DNA of 64,000 nt from Augochlora pura (taxonomy: Eukaryota > Arthropoda > Insecta > Hymenoptera > Halictidae): positions 34,916,777 to 34,980,776 of the forward strand of contig NC_135781.1 of the NCBI RefSeq assembly GCF_028453695.1, in the 5' to 3' direction. Below the pieces are notes generated by a model. The model ran no database searches and was not told the DNA's origin. It saw only the letters and a list, made by a program, of their open reading frames with translations. Positions 1 to 12,700 of the stretch are shown here, one piece after another; position 1 is the first letter of the stretch, and the number at the start of each line of letters is the position of its first letter. Made by a program: the position numbers and the translations under genes.

Positions 1-481
1 CGACGACGTTACATGGAACGTCGAGCGAACGGAATCCGGAACACTCTAGCGGAAACACGTCTCGAGTTGCGGGAGGTCGTCGCGTCGCGGATCTTTTGCC
101 CGCTGGCAGACATGCTCGTCGGACAGGGAGATCGCGAATTATACAGAACAAGAGAGGCAAAACTTTGGTCCGTATTACGTGCTTATTATAAGTTACAAAC
201 GGTCCTATATCACGCTTTTAAAAATCATCGTCGAGGAGATGGTGGTGTCGACTCGGATGATCGCGTCGGCAATCGGTCTCTATCTAGGAATGTCCCCGAA
301 GGACGTTCGTTCTTCTGGAAGTTGTTCAGGAACGATCGGAATTTCTCGAGAAACGGACAGACTAGTCAAGTAGGTAGGTATACCCGCCGATCGCTCGCGG
401 TCTCGCGTTTTCGTTTCCCGCGACTTTTGGGAGTCTTGGTACTTCTTGAAGTAGGAGTCGCGAGATCGCGACGTCTCATCG
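1..481 (-). other. Downstream of the stop codon: likely 3' untranslated region
   Basis: This follows the KASH stop on the minus strand. I saw no AATAAA or ATTAAA on that strand, so the cleavage site is probably outside the window or uses a variant signal. Open frames here show no recognisable protein. Confidence 0.5.
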
Positions 482-701
482 TTAGATCGGAGGCGGCCCG
501 TTCGGATAGACGAGCCTTGGCGTGAAGCTTCTCGCCAGGTTGTTCGACAGCATACAACTGTAGTCTTCTTCGGCGGACGGGACCAGCGAAGCGATGCCGA
601 GGACTACCAGCATCAGCGCCTGGATCGGCAACGAGATGCGCAGCACTCGGCCCAGGAAACGGTATCCTCGCGACAATACCGTCAGGTGGCCACCGTCGTT
701 A
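482..701 (-). CDS. Msp300: Last coding exon: KASH domain and stop
   Basis: The acceptor is TTTCAG just before 701, and the first base completes a split Asp codon. It encodes 72 residues. A basic stretch SRGYRFLGRVLRIS leads into the transmembrane helix LPIQALMLVVLGIASLVP (578-631). The luminal tail contains EEDYSC, NNLARSF and ends GPPPI before TAA (482-484). This is the KASH signature: the tail inserts into a SUN trimer, the last residues occupy its pocket, and the DYSC cysteine (554-556) is the one known to form a disulfide with SUN in vertebrate nesprins. Only a nesprin-type protein ends this way. Confidence 0.96.
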
Positions 702-3700
702 CTGAAACACGGTAGAATCCTTGCTAATCGAATAAATTTCCCGAACCGACCGAACAAACGGCGGTTCGGTTCTCGTATCGAAATGGTGTTCGAGTTCGAG
801 CAACGAGATCACCCAAGATACTTTCTGCGACGATTCGAGAGGATCGTATCGCGTTGCTCGACGTTCGACGACCCTGCGATTTCTTCCAAGTTTTCAATCG
901 GTTTCTATCCCTCCGGTTACAAGTTACATTCAATTGTTTCGAAAGCGACGGAAAGATATTTTTGTTTACCATCTTTTGGAAAATATTTCACGGCGCGATC
1001 GAGAATCGAAGCGATGTCAAAACCTTGATTCGGCAGCTACATTTTCTATATACGTATACCCGGAACAGTCAAACTTTGCTCGGGTCAAAGTGTTCCAATG
1101 TTCTGGGGCTCTAGTTTTCTTCCAACGCGCTTTTATCGTTCCAACGGCAAACGATAAAAGCAGGATTCCATCGGAAAACCTTGCTCCGAAAAAAGCCAAA
1201 AACATAAAATTGTACAACATACTCTGTACCAGATGCGGCGCGGGGCTGTACGGTACCAGAGGCAGCTTCGTCGAGCAGCTACAATAAGTAAAAGAGAAAA
1301 CATAAACAATAAGGTACTGTGCGTGTGAATGCTGGTGCGGCTGGCCACGGAACGATTCTAAAGAACTCGTGTGTAATCGTACTTCGATCTCGGCCGTTTT
1401 ACGGTCGGAAACGCAATATACGATCAGCGGAATACACGATTCTCTGCGATTCTCGGTGGAAACTGGAGCAAACGTAATTAACGGACTGCGGATGTTTATG
1501 CGGTACACGTCGAGCGTCCAATGGAATTTAGAATTTAGGGGGGGGACAGAGGAATCTATCCCGGATGCCAAAATTCTGTAAAAAAACTCTCGGTCCCCCG
1601 GTTCCGAACTGTTCGGAACGCACGCGGAATCGATCTTCGAATGGGAAAACACTAATCGGTTTCCGTGACCAGCGTTCGGATAATCGTTCAACGTGATTCT
1701 ACGACGCGGTGCATACGTGTCTACACCGAGTAGCAACAACGGTTGAGAAGCGAGAACCAGTTTCGGCAAGCAGCCGCAGAGGGTTGTCGTTTCCTGGAAT
1801 ACGAACTTTGAAAGCTTCCAGCGATATACGCGTATACCGCTGAGGAGTTCGATACCGTTTCGAGACCGAAAGAGAGCGAGCGAAATGTGCCGGGGGTCTT
1901 ACGTCTCGCGAGAGGGAAGCGAGGGACGAGGTTGCCGCGACGGCGTCTCTAGGATCCATTCCGAGAACCACGCCCAGTTTCAGAGCGTAGATGCCCGTCA
2001 GTCGTCGAAGAGACTGCATCCTGAGTCGCAGCTCCTGCAAGCACGCTCTGGTTTCCCCTTTCTCCTCCAGCAACTGGTTCGCCATTTTCTGCAGCGAGAG
2101 GACACGGGGCTCGCATCGTTCCAGACTGTCCCTCGTCTCCCTGAAAAAGAAAATCGACAAATCGGCTCAGTCTCGATCATCTCCCTCTAACGACGTGGGC
2201 GAATCGGACGTCGCGGATGAGGCCTACCTGAACTTATTGTACTTGGCAGTTATGACTTCCATGGATTCTGTGAGGTCGACCGGCTCGTTTGCTCTTACAT
2301 CGATCTCGGTCTTCTCGAGCCAGGCGAGCAGCTCCTCGATGATCCGGTGGAACTGATGATTCGACATCAAGGTGGTCTGCAACCGTTGTTGCCAGCGCGC
2401 GGCCAGCGCGCACACCTTCTCCCACCTTTCGTTGGCGACGATCAACCTTTCCCTGAGCTGCGCGGCCCTCCTGGCGTCCTCCTTGTGCTCGGCCAGGTGC
2501 GCCCCGACCGTGTTCAAGCTCGCGAGGATGCTCTTGTGGCTGTCCAGGTCGAGCAGGAACGCTCGGTGATCCTGGATCACATCCTCGAGGTGGTCGATGT
2601 CGCCGGGCGGCGATCGTTGCTCGCTCTGCGTACCCTCCGCAAACTCGAGCCATATCTCCAGCCGCCACAAGTCGTTCTCCAGCTGAGCCCAGTTGCGTCG
2701 AGAGCACAGCGGACAGGTCAGCCTGCCGTTGTCGCTGGAGACAGACAAACGGAAAGTTACATTGAATATCTCGCGGCAAACCATCTCCTCCGGAGTTCAG
2801 ACGCTCTCTGGATTAGCGTCGTCTGGATTACGAGACGGTCGGAATAGCCGAGCGGAGGCGGTAGAAGATGGGCTCGCCTCGAAACTCTGTACGAAAAGGA
2901 GCAGGTCTAACCAAAACGAGTTTAGCGAACGTTTACGATCGTTAACGAGAAACTGTTGGCGCGAAAGGGGGAACACGCTCGGTGTGGTCTCGGGGTGGGG
3001 AGGGGAGGGGAGGGGAGGCGCATATGTATGTACACGTAGAGAGCGCCGGTGTCGGCCGCCGACCAGTGTGCGACCAGAACTCTCCCGTTTGATATTGGCT
3101 CAATGGTCTTAATCGGGGAAGCCCTTGCCGATTAGTCGCAATTAAACAAGTTGGGCTAATCATTTGGCACAAGGTTCCCACCTGAGCTCTCGGATCTGCT
3201 GTTCCCGGGTTCTTGCCAGCTGCAGCAGGGTCTCGTATCTGTCCGTCAACGATTCCACTTGGTCGGCCTTGGCGTCCTGCGGCGTCAGCTTGCCGTCCAC
3301 CGTCAGCAGGCCGTGGAGATGTCGGACCAGTTCGATCGTCGATTGACAGGTTCCTATTAGTTTGCTCTGGAAAAGGAAAACGTTTTCAGGGTTTCTCCGA
3401 GCCGATTCTCATCATCGAGATAACGTCGCCGCGATAACGCCGATTTATCACTCACGATATTCTTGGCAGCGGCGTTGAGGCCGGGTCCGGGTGCCGGCTC
3501 CGGAGCGACGGCCATCTCGAAGGTGTCCAAGGCTTTCTCGCACTCGACGAGAGCGGCCTCGAGCTCCATCAGATACGCGTCGCTCGAAGTCATTCTCAGC
3601 AACCTGGGCAACGTGTCGACCTGCACGGCGGTGTCTCGCTCGAACTTGAGCGTCTCGACCTGAACCGCCTCGTCGACTTCCGCCTTCTGCTCGAGCTCCG

Positions 3701-6700
3701 CCCACAAGCTCGCCACGCGGTTCTTGATGTCTTTCCACAGCAACTGGTACTCGTCCACCAGCTCTTGAATGGTCGCGATCTCGTCCGGATGGCACTTCTC
3801 CATCAACTTGAGCGCCAGCTCGTCCGCCTCCTGCAGCGCAATGTTTTGTTTCCTGAGCTCCTCCTCGATCTCGTTCAGCCGGTGCAGCCTGTTCTGCGCC
3901 AGATCCGGCGTCGCCAGGTGCTGTACCCTGGTAAGGAGCGCGTTCACGTGCGTCAACCCGAACACGGCCATGCCGTGCGTCACTATGAACCTGCGATAGT
4001 TGGCGGTGTCTTGTTCGAGCGCCAGCAGCACGGTATCGATCCTCGGCTCGAACGTTCGCCACTTGTCGATAAGCCGCCTCGCGCCGGCGATAAGAGCGTT
4101 CAGGTTGCCCGGCTCGAGCCCGGTTCGCGACAATCGTCCGCAGTTCTGCTCGACCGCTCCGACCGTCGCCTCCCTCGACCGCGCGTCCGCCGCGAACTCC
4201 TTCGCCCGGCGGATCGCCTCGGCGGTCTCCTCCCGCGATATCTCCTCGAGGCTGTTCTCCAACTCCGAGATCGAGCGGTCGGTCTCGGCGACCCACTCCT
4301 TGTTGTCCCGTTCGAACTCGGCCAGCTCCTGCAGCAGGCTCCAGGCGAGCAGGATGTTCCGGTTCCTCTCCGCCGACTTGCCGCACGCGGCCGTCCACCT
4401 GCGCTCGAGGCCCTCGACCGCTGCTCGGATCCCGTCCGTGTCGAAGGCGCCGTGCCACGCCTCGCAGTCTCTCAGCACGGCTCCGCACAGCGTCAGCACC
4501 TCGCTGATGTTGGCCTGCTCGGTCACGATCCTTTTCTGCAGGTGCTTGTGGTCGTCCAGCTTGCGGTCGATGCAGCTCTGCGTCACCGTCTCGATCACGA
4601 ACGTCTCCGAGAGCTGAGCCTCGACGCCGGCCAGCCAGGTCTTCAGCTCGTTGATCCGAGTCTCGAGCGAGCCGGTCCTCCTGATCAGCTCGGCCAGCTT
4701 GCCGGCCAATGCCTTCCTGGTCGCAATCAGACCGTCCCACCCGTCGTTCAGCTCGTCCAGGGTGGCCTGCAGCCTCTCCTTCTCCTCCCCCTCGGACGAC
4801 TCGATCAGATCGCGACCAGTGTTCCTCAGCCAGGAGAGTTCTCGTTGCTTGAGTGCGATCTCCGCCTGCAGCTCGCACTCGAGCCTCTTGAGGGTGTCCT
4901 CGGGCTCGTTGGGCGCGATCGCGTCCCGGCTCTGGATCCGCGTCTCCGTCTCCCCGATCCAAGCGAGCAGCCTCGTCGATCGGTCGTTCCACCGGTCGTG
5001 GAGGCCGTTCCGTTCTTCCAGCCGGTAGGCGAGCAGCGCCGCTTGGTGCTCGAGGTCGCCGTGTTGCTGGCAGAACAACGACCGTTGCTGGTTCAACGCT
5101 TTCATGTCGGAAGGGCTCAGGCACATTCTCAGCTGCTCCGTGATCACGCCCAGGTCGTCGAGCTCCTGAACCAGGCCGGTCAGCCGGGCCTGCAGCTGCC
5201 GGACGGACTCTAGCCGCTCCCTGGTCCTCGACGGGCTCGCGGACTTTGCGTGGAAACTGGCGCCGATAGCCTGCCCGATCTCCTCGAACTGGCCGGCGAT
5301 CCTGCCGGTCCGCTCCTCGTACTCGGCATGGAGATTCCGTATTCGCTGGACAAAGTCCCGCCAGGTCTCGAGGCCGGCGCTCAGATTAGCGATCCTCTGG
5401 CCGTCGGCCGCGTGCTCCATGCGAATCGGCACTGCCAACGATTCGTCGCAGTTGGCCAAGACCGACTCCTGTTGCAGCCGCAGAGCCTCCAGCTGAGCCT
5501 CGCCCTGCGGCACCTTGTCCAACAGCGTTTGTATCCTGTGCAAGATCTTGTCGAGTCGCCTCAGGTGGATGAACCTCAGCTGAAGCTGACCGCGCTCGTG
5601 TTCGATGTCCTTCAGCCAGGCGAGCAGCTTGCCCTGGTCCCGCCGGTACCTGTCCCAAGCGACCAGCCGGTCCCGGACCGCCGAGTGTCTCTCCATGATC
5701 CCGTCCAGCGTGCTCTTGTGCAGGATCGTTAGGATCTTGAACTGCTTGGTGGTCGAGAGATTCTTCACCGTCAAGACCAGATCCTGCTGGTCCGTCAGCA
5801 GGCTCTTGTGCACCTCGCACAGATTTCTGTGCTCCGACAGCCCGTTGTAGTCGTCCGGCATGCTGTTCGACAGAAAGTCTTGCACGTGCGTCAGATACTC
5901 TTGCCACAGCTTCATGACGGTCGCGCCGTCCTGTGTCTCGACCAGCAGAGCCGACAAACGATGGTACTCCTTGAACGTGTTCCGGAACACCTCCTGCCAC
6001 AGATCCAGCACTTTGACCAACGACGGCTCTTGCGTCCGCTCTTCGAGGCCGCGCTCCTTGATCGACTGCAGCTGCGGCTCCGTACACGTCAGCGCCAGCA
6101 GGTTGTTCCGCAGCATCGTCAGCTGCTCCTTCGAGTCGTCCTGGCTCGCCGCCTTCAGGCTCTGCAATCAGAGAAACGCGGCGGTCGTCACTCGTCGTCG
6201 ACGTCGCTCGTTGCAAGATCGCCGTGGAACGCGATCGGGTCTTTTCTTGGACCGCAAGATTTCGTCTCCGCAATCGCCGGCAATTCCCTTGAATGTTCAT
6301 CGCGACAGCCGATAACGTGGACGAGTCGAGCCACGTTATTAATTGAATCTCGGTCGCGCGTTGCATTCTCCCCTATCGACGTCGTTCCAGCGATACACTC
6401 CCGGCCTGTTCTATTCGCGGTTTCGCCCGTCCTTGGGGATCTCTCTCAACGTCGAACGCGTTCCGGTGGCGCGAAATCCTCCTGCCCGTAAGTCCTATCG
6501 GAAAGAGCCCCGGCGGCAGCTCGGCACAGCTCGGCAGCTCGGCAGCTCAGCAAACTCGGCCCGTTTCCGAAAGTTTTGGCAAAGAGAGAGAGACGAGCGA
6601 AGCTCCGCGCCGGGGGGTGCAGCGGCCGGGATCGTTCAGCTGTTGCGGATTTCGTGACCGATGTAATTGCCACCCCGCCGGCTCAATTTTAAGCCCTTCG

Positions 6701-9700
6701 GCGGCCTTGACACAACAAATTGTTTCGGAACTACCGCGATTAAAATATAAACGCGCGTGCGGAGCTAATGATCGCGGCCCCGCGGGGCCTGTGCCAAGCA
6801 CCAATGGCAACCGATGGACGCGTACAACGTGCAACGATAACCATCCCCCTTCCGGACAGCGGGGGTTGGTCGGAGAAGAAATCACCTTGACGCGACGGAG
6901 CCGGAGCGAATTTTCGAACGAGTCCGCGGAGAACGGCCGCTAGAGAGAAGCGGAATCGGCCAAGGTCCTACCAGTCGACCGAGCTTCCAATTCCAACCTT
7001 GCACGATAATAAAAATACACCGACCGGGGCTCCCCTAACACGCTCCCAAACTCCCAACTTCCTTCCCAGACCAAACGGCTCCTACGAGATCGAGTGCAAG
7101 GCGATCCATCCGCCGGCTTACTCATTCGTTTGACAAATTTTTCAACCGTTTCTCAAATTATTGCTCCGAGATCGTGATATAGAAAGGCGCGACAAGCGCT
7201 CTCGACACGAGATTTCGTCGGTCTGCCATATTCGCGAAGGCCAGAATAAAGGAAGAACAAGAAGCAGAAGAGAAGGCACGCTACGACTGAAACTCGGTGC
7301 TGCATCGGAAGCCTTCGTTTCTAGAATTTCTGTACTCATTTAGCCGCAAACTCGAATGCGAGGTAACGCGCGCGCGGCCTCCTTGCCAAAACAGCTGCCG
7401 GAAAGAACTTTGAGGATATGAAAAGTGTGCGCTCAGAATTGTCCGGAGCTAAACGTTAAGAGTACCGCTCGAAGGTTTTCCGGGAGAAGAGGAGCCACGT
7501 TCCTCCTTTGTAGCGTCTGCCGCGAAAGCAAATAAACACGCGCAGCGCGCCCCGTTTCCTCAGCCTGGCAACCGTACGACTGTAAGCGCACGTATCAACA
7601 CATTTTCCGTCGATACCCGCATATACCGTCTAAATATTTACGGACCCGGGTTTACGGCTTCTCTGTTTAGGAATTTCCCCGGAAATTTCAACGGGGACGC
7701 GTCATCGAACACGTACCACCAAAGATCTACGGTGTATATTAGGCCGAGCATTTTGCTCTAGATAATCCGACCGCCGCAAATAATCCAATCGATCTTCCTT
7801 TCTTTCTTTCTTTCTTTCTTTCTTTCCCTTTATCGGACGAGTCTCTACAGTCTATAAGAAAAATTCCGTTGCGATAGCTTCTGCTCCGTCGGCAGCCGCG
7901 ATACATTATTAATTAGCGTTTACCAACGCACGACCACTCTCGTCGGATTATTTGAAAGTCTTACGGTTGCCGAGGAGACCTCGGGGGTCGGGGCAGATAG
8001 CCTCCAACGTCCTACTCGGATGCATAATCAACGATCCGATCAGACTTTTGCGATACGCGTCGCTCGGCTCCCGTACGAGCGATTACGCCACGCGGAACGT
8101 TTTGGTCTTCCAAGACTTTTCTTGACGAAAGACCCATGCGTAATTTGGTGTCGGAGCCTCTTCCCAATATCGGTCCCGCGCCTAAGAATTCTTCTGGGAA
8201 TTAAACAACGAGAAAGAAAATTTAACGAACAACTCATCGAACGAGCCGTTTGTCCGCCGCGAAGAAAATTCCGGTCGTTCCAGAATACCAGCTAATTGGC
8301 ATCGTTAAAATATTTCTCCCTTCCCGACGGCCGATCTCCGAGGCTCCCCCGACGGCGCGCGGCGCATAAAAGAGGAAATCGAGCCGCCTGCCGGCTCCGA
8401 AGAGCGGACGCGGACCGTCGAAAGATTATACAATTACTTGCCTCTTGGACCGAGTCCAGGAAATTTTTCGTCTGACATAAATCCTCGCGAGATTGCTCCT
8501 GCTTGAGCGCGCGGGCGTCAGCGACGTCCGCGAGGCAGGACAAGTTCTCGCTAATGTCCTCGAGACGCTGACCCAGGGCCTCCACCTCGCAGTGCAGCGT
8601 CGCGGTCGCGTCCAGCCCGACGTCCGACGCGATCTGCGACACCAGCCTCCGGAGATCCGCCAGCCTCTCCTTGTGCTCCGCCATCGTTTCCTCGCAAATC
8701 TGTGAATGAGAACGTACGATACAACGACCGAAAGAACCTTGGTCTCCGTCAGGCTCGTATTTCTGGCGGTGACGGACTCGATTCGATTTTCATCCGCTAT
8801 TCTTGTATTCTATCGTTGGCATTCTCTTGCCACGCGCGCTCAACCGTTTAGAAAACTCGAGCGAGTAGATCGACGACGATATCAAAACTCGTCTGTTTTC
8901 CAGTCCGTTGGAAAGAGACCAGCCATCGTCGATGCATACACCAATTTCAATTGGGCGCATGGTATCGTCGGCTTCGAGAACCTTCGATTCGAATCAAGCA
9001 TTTTACAAAGATTTTTCCGTTTGTTCAAAGACGAGAAGAGCTCACAGCTGGGTAGGAAAGCAGGCATACGAGACGGAGGAACTTTGCATCCTGGCGATTC
9101 GGGATTCGAGGACTGGGGCACGCGCATCGAACGCGTTTCTTATCTATTGTTTACACTGTACGCACAAACGTACTTACTTGACTACACCATTTCACGCAGT
9201 GGTACACGAACGAAGAGCGCGCGCGCGCGCGCGCGCGCAAGCCTTGCGAGTTACGAATCACGAGCGAATGAAGAATAGAAGAGGGAGGAAGAAGTTCGGA
9301 GAAAGAGAGCGAGAGCGAGAGCGCGCGCGTGGGGGAGCAGCGAGAGACGACGAGCGACGCAGAAAAAGTGCGCGACTAGTAGGAACGACAGATGCCCGCA
9401 CCAGATGGAATTTGACGTCCTTCGAATATTCCAGTCGCGCGTTCTTATTGAAAGACTAAACAAACAGTTGGCAGTCTCGTCGCGGAGCCACGGGATCGTG
9501 GAAATTGCGGTGGAAGTTGCTTATCGGTGGTGTCTCGCTCTTATCCGCGCGCGTTCGACGCTCGAGCAGCGATAGGGAAATTCGTCGTCTCGATAAGGAG
9601 CATTCGACCGAGGACAAGAGTCGGGGACTGATCCGCGGACGTTGGCGTTTCGATTTTGGGAATAGTTGATCCAATGTTCCGCAAGAATCGAGAATCGCAG

Positions 9701-12700
9701 GAATTTCAACTTGGCCGTAAAGCTAATAATCGATCGGCAATACGCGCATCGTGTTCAAAAACGGAGAGACTGTTCGCCGCGAGCTCGATCTTCTCGAGCG
9801 ACTCCGTCGATACGCCCGCTATCCGGAGTAAATATAAACTAGGATTTAACCGGAATTCTCGGTGCGCGAGGATTTCACGGAAATTCTATTCCAGTTGGTT
9901 GCGTCGTTCGCGATCGGGGCACACGGAATCTTGCCGCGTTGCCGATTAGATATCGGATCGTACATGGACGGAGAAGAAAACAATCTCGTGCTCGTCGGAG
10001 ATGTTTTCGCGGTATTAATGGTAAAGGGGACAACGCGAAGCAATCGATGGTTCCCGACAATGCCGAGGGTATCCGGTAATCGAGCGTGTCGTTGGGAATC
10101 GCGTCGTGTTTCAAAACGAAACATCGAATCGCCATCCGAAGAGAAGATTTTCCCGGTTCGACGGTTTCATCGACGGAAATTTCATACGTTGTCGGCGAGG
10201 AAGGTCGAGAAGACGAGAGCAAAGACCGCGTGAGGGGATCGGGGATAACGCCCCCCCCCCCCTCCCCCCGCGAGGGAGAAGAATAGGGGTGGCATCGGCG
10301 ATCGTTCGTGGAGCAGGCCGACGAACGAGAGAGAAAAAATGGGAGAGAGAAACGGGTCGATAGGTCGCGCGTCGCTCGTCGGGAATCTCTGGATCGTCGT
10401 AGTACCTTTATCTCCTCGGGCGTGCACATGACTCTTAATTTAGGTCACCGTTCATCGTTCCTATTTTTCACAGCGCGTCGCGTCACGGCGCGAGCAGACT
10501 CGGCGGGACAGCTTCGTCTTCGGCTTCGTCTTCGGCTTCGGCTTCGTCTTCGGAGCGGACACGTGTCGACCCGACGCGAAGCACATGCTTCGAATTCTCG
10601 ATCGACCGGAAACCGGGGACTCGCGGCGACTCCCGGCGACGGATCCAGCACATAATCGCGGCGAGGTGTTGCGAAATTAACCGACTGTTTACGACGAGCA
10701 GAGGTCCCCGCAAACGATAAGCGGACGCGAGCGCGGAAAAAACGACGTCGACGACCGCTACGGCGTACGGTGTCGGGAAATGGGCCGGGCGTCCCGACGC
10801 TCTGGACGCTCTGGACCGGAATACCAGCAGACTGCCGTCCTCCGGGGATCGATGCGCGGACCGGGAACGAGTGGGGAGCAGGGGAACAAGGGACAGGGGT
10901 TGGGGGGGGGGGGGGGAGAGATAGACTCTCATGCCCCGTATTTCGACGACCTACCCCCCTACAGCACAGAGTCACGTTTCGGCGCACTTGCGTGGGGTGA
11001 ATCGCCGAGTCGACGGCGACGGCGACGGCGACGGCCTGCTGCGCCCCGACGCAGTGGCGGGGACGGGGACGATGATCGCGTCAACCACCGAGAGACAGAA
11101 CCATTCAAAACGGCTAAAGAACAGTCCGTCCGCGATCGTGGTTTACGTGCACACGCCTGGGACGGAGAGATGTATCGGCGAGCTAGCCCCGCTGCTTGCT
11201 CTCTTTCGAGCGGGGAAAGTATGTATACCGGAGATAGGGCGCGGCCAAACGGGGCGGGGTAGCTACCGTTTTCTTTAGAGGTTTCGTCGTCGGTATTCGC
11301 GAATATAGTCGGACCAATCGGTGATTATCGTCGATTAGAAAAATGGGATACGAGTTACTAAGTTTCGATCGCGTCGCGCGACGAAGGATTAATCGTCGGA
11401 GAGTTTCTTGGCTACTCGGAGACTCGCGAGATTAGGCGAGGTTCCAAGTTCAACCGCGGATCGATGGTCCATCGATTGCGCAAAGTGTAAAGCGATCGAC
11501 TAATTCGAGTTCGAGGGGAGGATAATTTCAGCATCGAGGCCGCTTCAGGCTGAGAAATTTCGATAACGAATACGTTGCGTCATCCGCGAAGTCTCGCGGA
11601 CGATAAGAACGCCGCGGGGTCGGCGAGGAACGCGTTCAAAGCCATTCCACAATTTTCGACTTTCGAGAATTGCGCGAGCGTGTGTACGCGTTTAAAGCGG
11701 ACGATTCGAAATCATTTGAAACTGGCCGAACCGGCGACGCCCTAGTGGAAGAAACGGGTAGAACACGCGCGTTCAAAGTTTGCTCGCGCTTACCAGTTTC
11801 TCTGCTCGACCGCGCGCGCGCGCGCGCGCGCGTTCGCTTTACATACTTGTTTTTTGCACGTTAGCGATAATCTGAAGCGCCGTCGAAGCGTCGCGTTTCC
11901 GCGGACGATTAATCGTTCGGGTGGAGGACGAGTCGCGCGCGGATCGTACGAATAGAAAAGAGAAGGATGGTTTCATACCTTGACGCGTTCGACGGCCTCC
12001 TTGGGTGGCAGGTTGGCAAAGTCGTCCATCTGCGTGTCCACCCAAGCCTTCACCGCAGCGCTCGAGTCGTTGTACCGTTGCCACAATCTGCAGGCGTGCT
12101 GGTACTTGGTGCAAAGGGCATCTAATTCGGCCCTGGTGTCCTCCCAGGCTTGCACGGCCTCGTTCACCGCCGCCTCGACCTTCTCGCGGACCTCTGCAGC
12201 GCAACCCTCCCGCAGAGGTTCGGCAGCCTCTCGCAATTCGCCAACGAGATCTTCGCGCGCTCCCAAATCACTGCTGAGACCCTGAAGCAACGGAAAAACT
12301 CATTCGTCATCCAGGACATCCTTTACGGTGCACTCTTTCGCGAACGGGGAAACCGCGTTCGGTTTCGACGCGAACACGCGTCCACGATCTCCCGCGGTCG
12401 TATGCCGGAACCCAGAACAACGAAACGTAATCGAGAATCGTTGGCGACGCAGTTCGGAAAATTGTTTCTCCGTGATCGCCGAGAAGCTCAGCTCGCGCGC
12501 GCGCGCAACACCCATCCCGAGCGAAATTATCACCTGTTACGAAACTCCGGAAACGGGCTCGCGTTCCTGAGACGGACGCGAGAAAGAGGAAGCTCGAAGC
12601 ACGGCATCCGAAGAATGCGCGAGATTCCTGCGGCTATATTCGCGCGACGGTTCGATACCGTTCGCGCCGAATCGAATTCGAATTCGGATTCGAATTCAAA

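Larger units (their letters stand above)
8700..11978 (-). other. Msp300: Intron, 3.3 kb, CpG-rich
   Basis: It contains (CG)n runs at 9217-9238 and 11811-11832, a GA-rich patch near 9300-9330, runs of C near 10250 and of G near 10900, and a CTTCGG-type repeat at 10511-10553. No gene recognised. Confidence 0.8.

Noticed and set aside
1017..1769. 250-codon minus-strand open frame over the microexon
   Set aside because: It is in a different frame from the spliced product at the microexon. The reading contains no known domain, and the 56-nt exon with matched phases explains the region better.
3448..5124. 558-codon Arg/Gly/Ala-rich open frame on the minus strand
   Set aside because: It is a shifted frame of the 2.7-kb rod exon. 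The in-frame reading gives clear spectrin repeats and correct splice phases.
10445..11278. Overlapping CpG-rich open frames on both strands, considered as a nested gene or promoter CpG island
   Set aside because: No domain, no splice-consistent structure and low-complexity Arg/Gly/Pro products. CpG richness is general in this window, so it is not specific evidence of a promoter.
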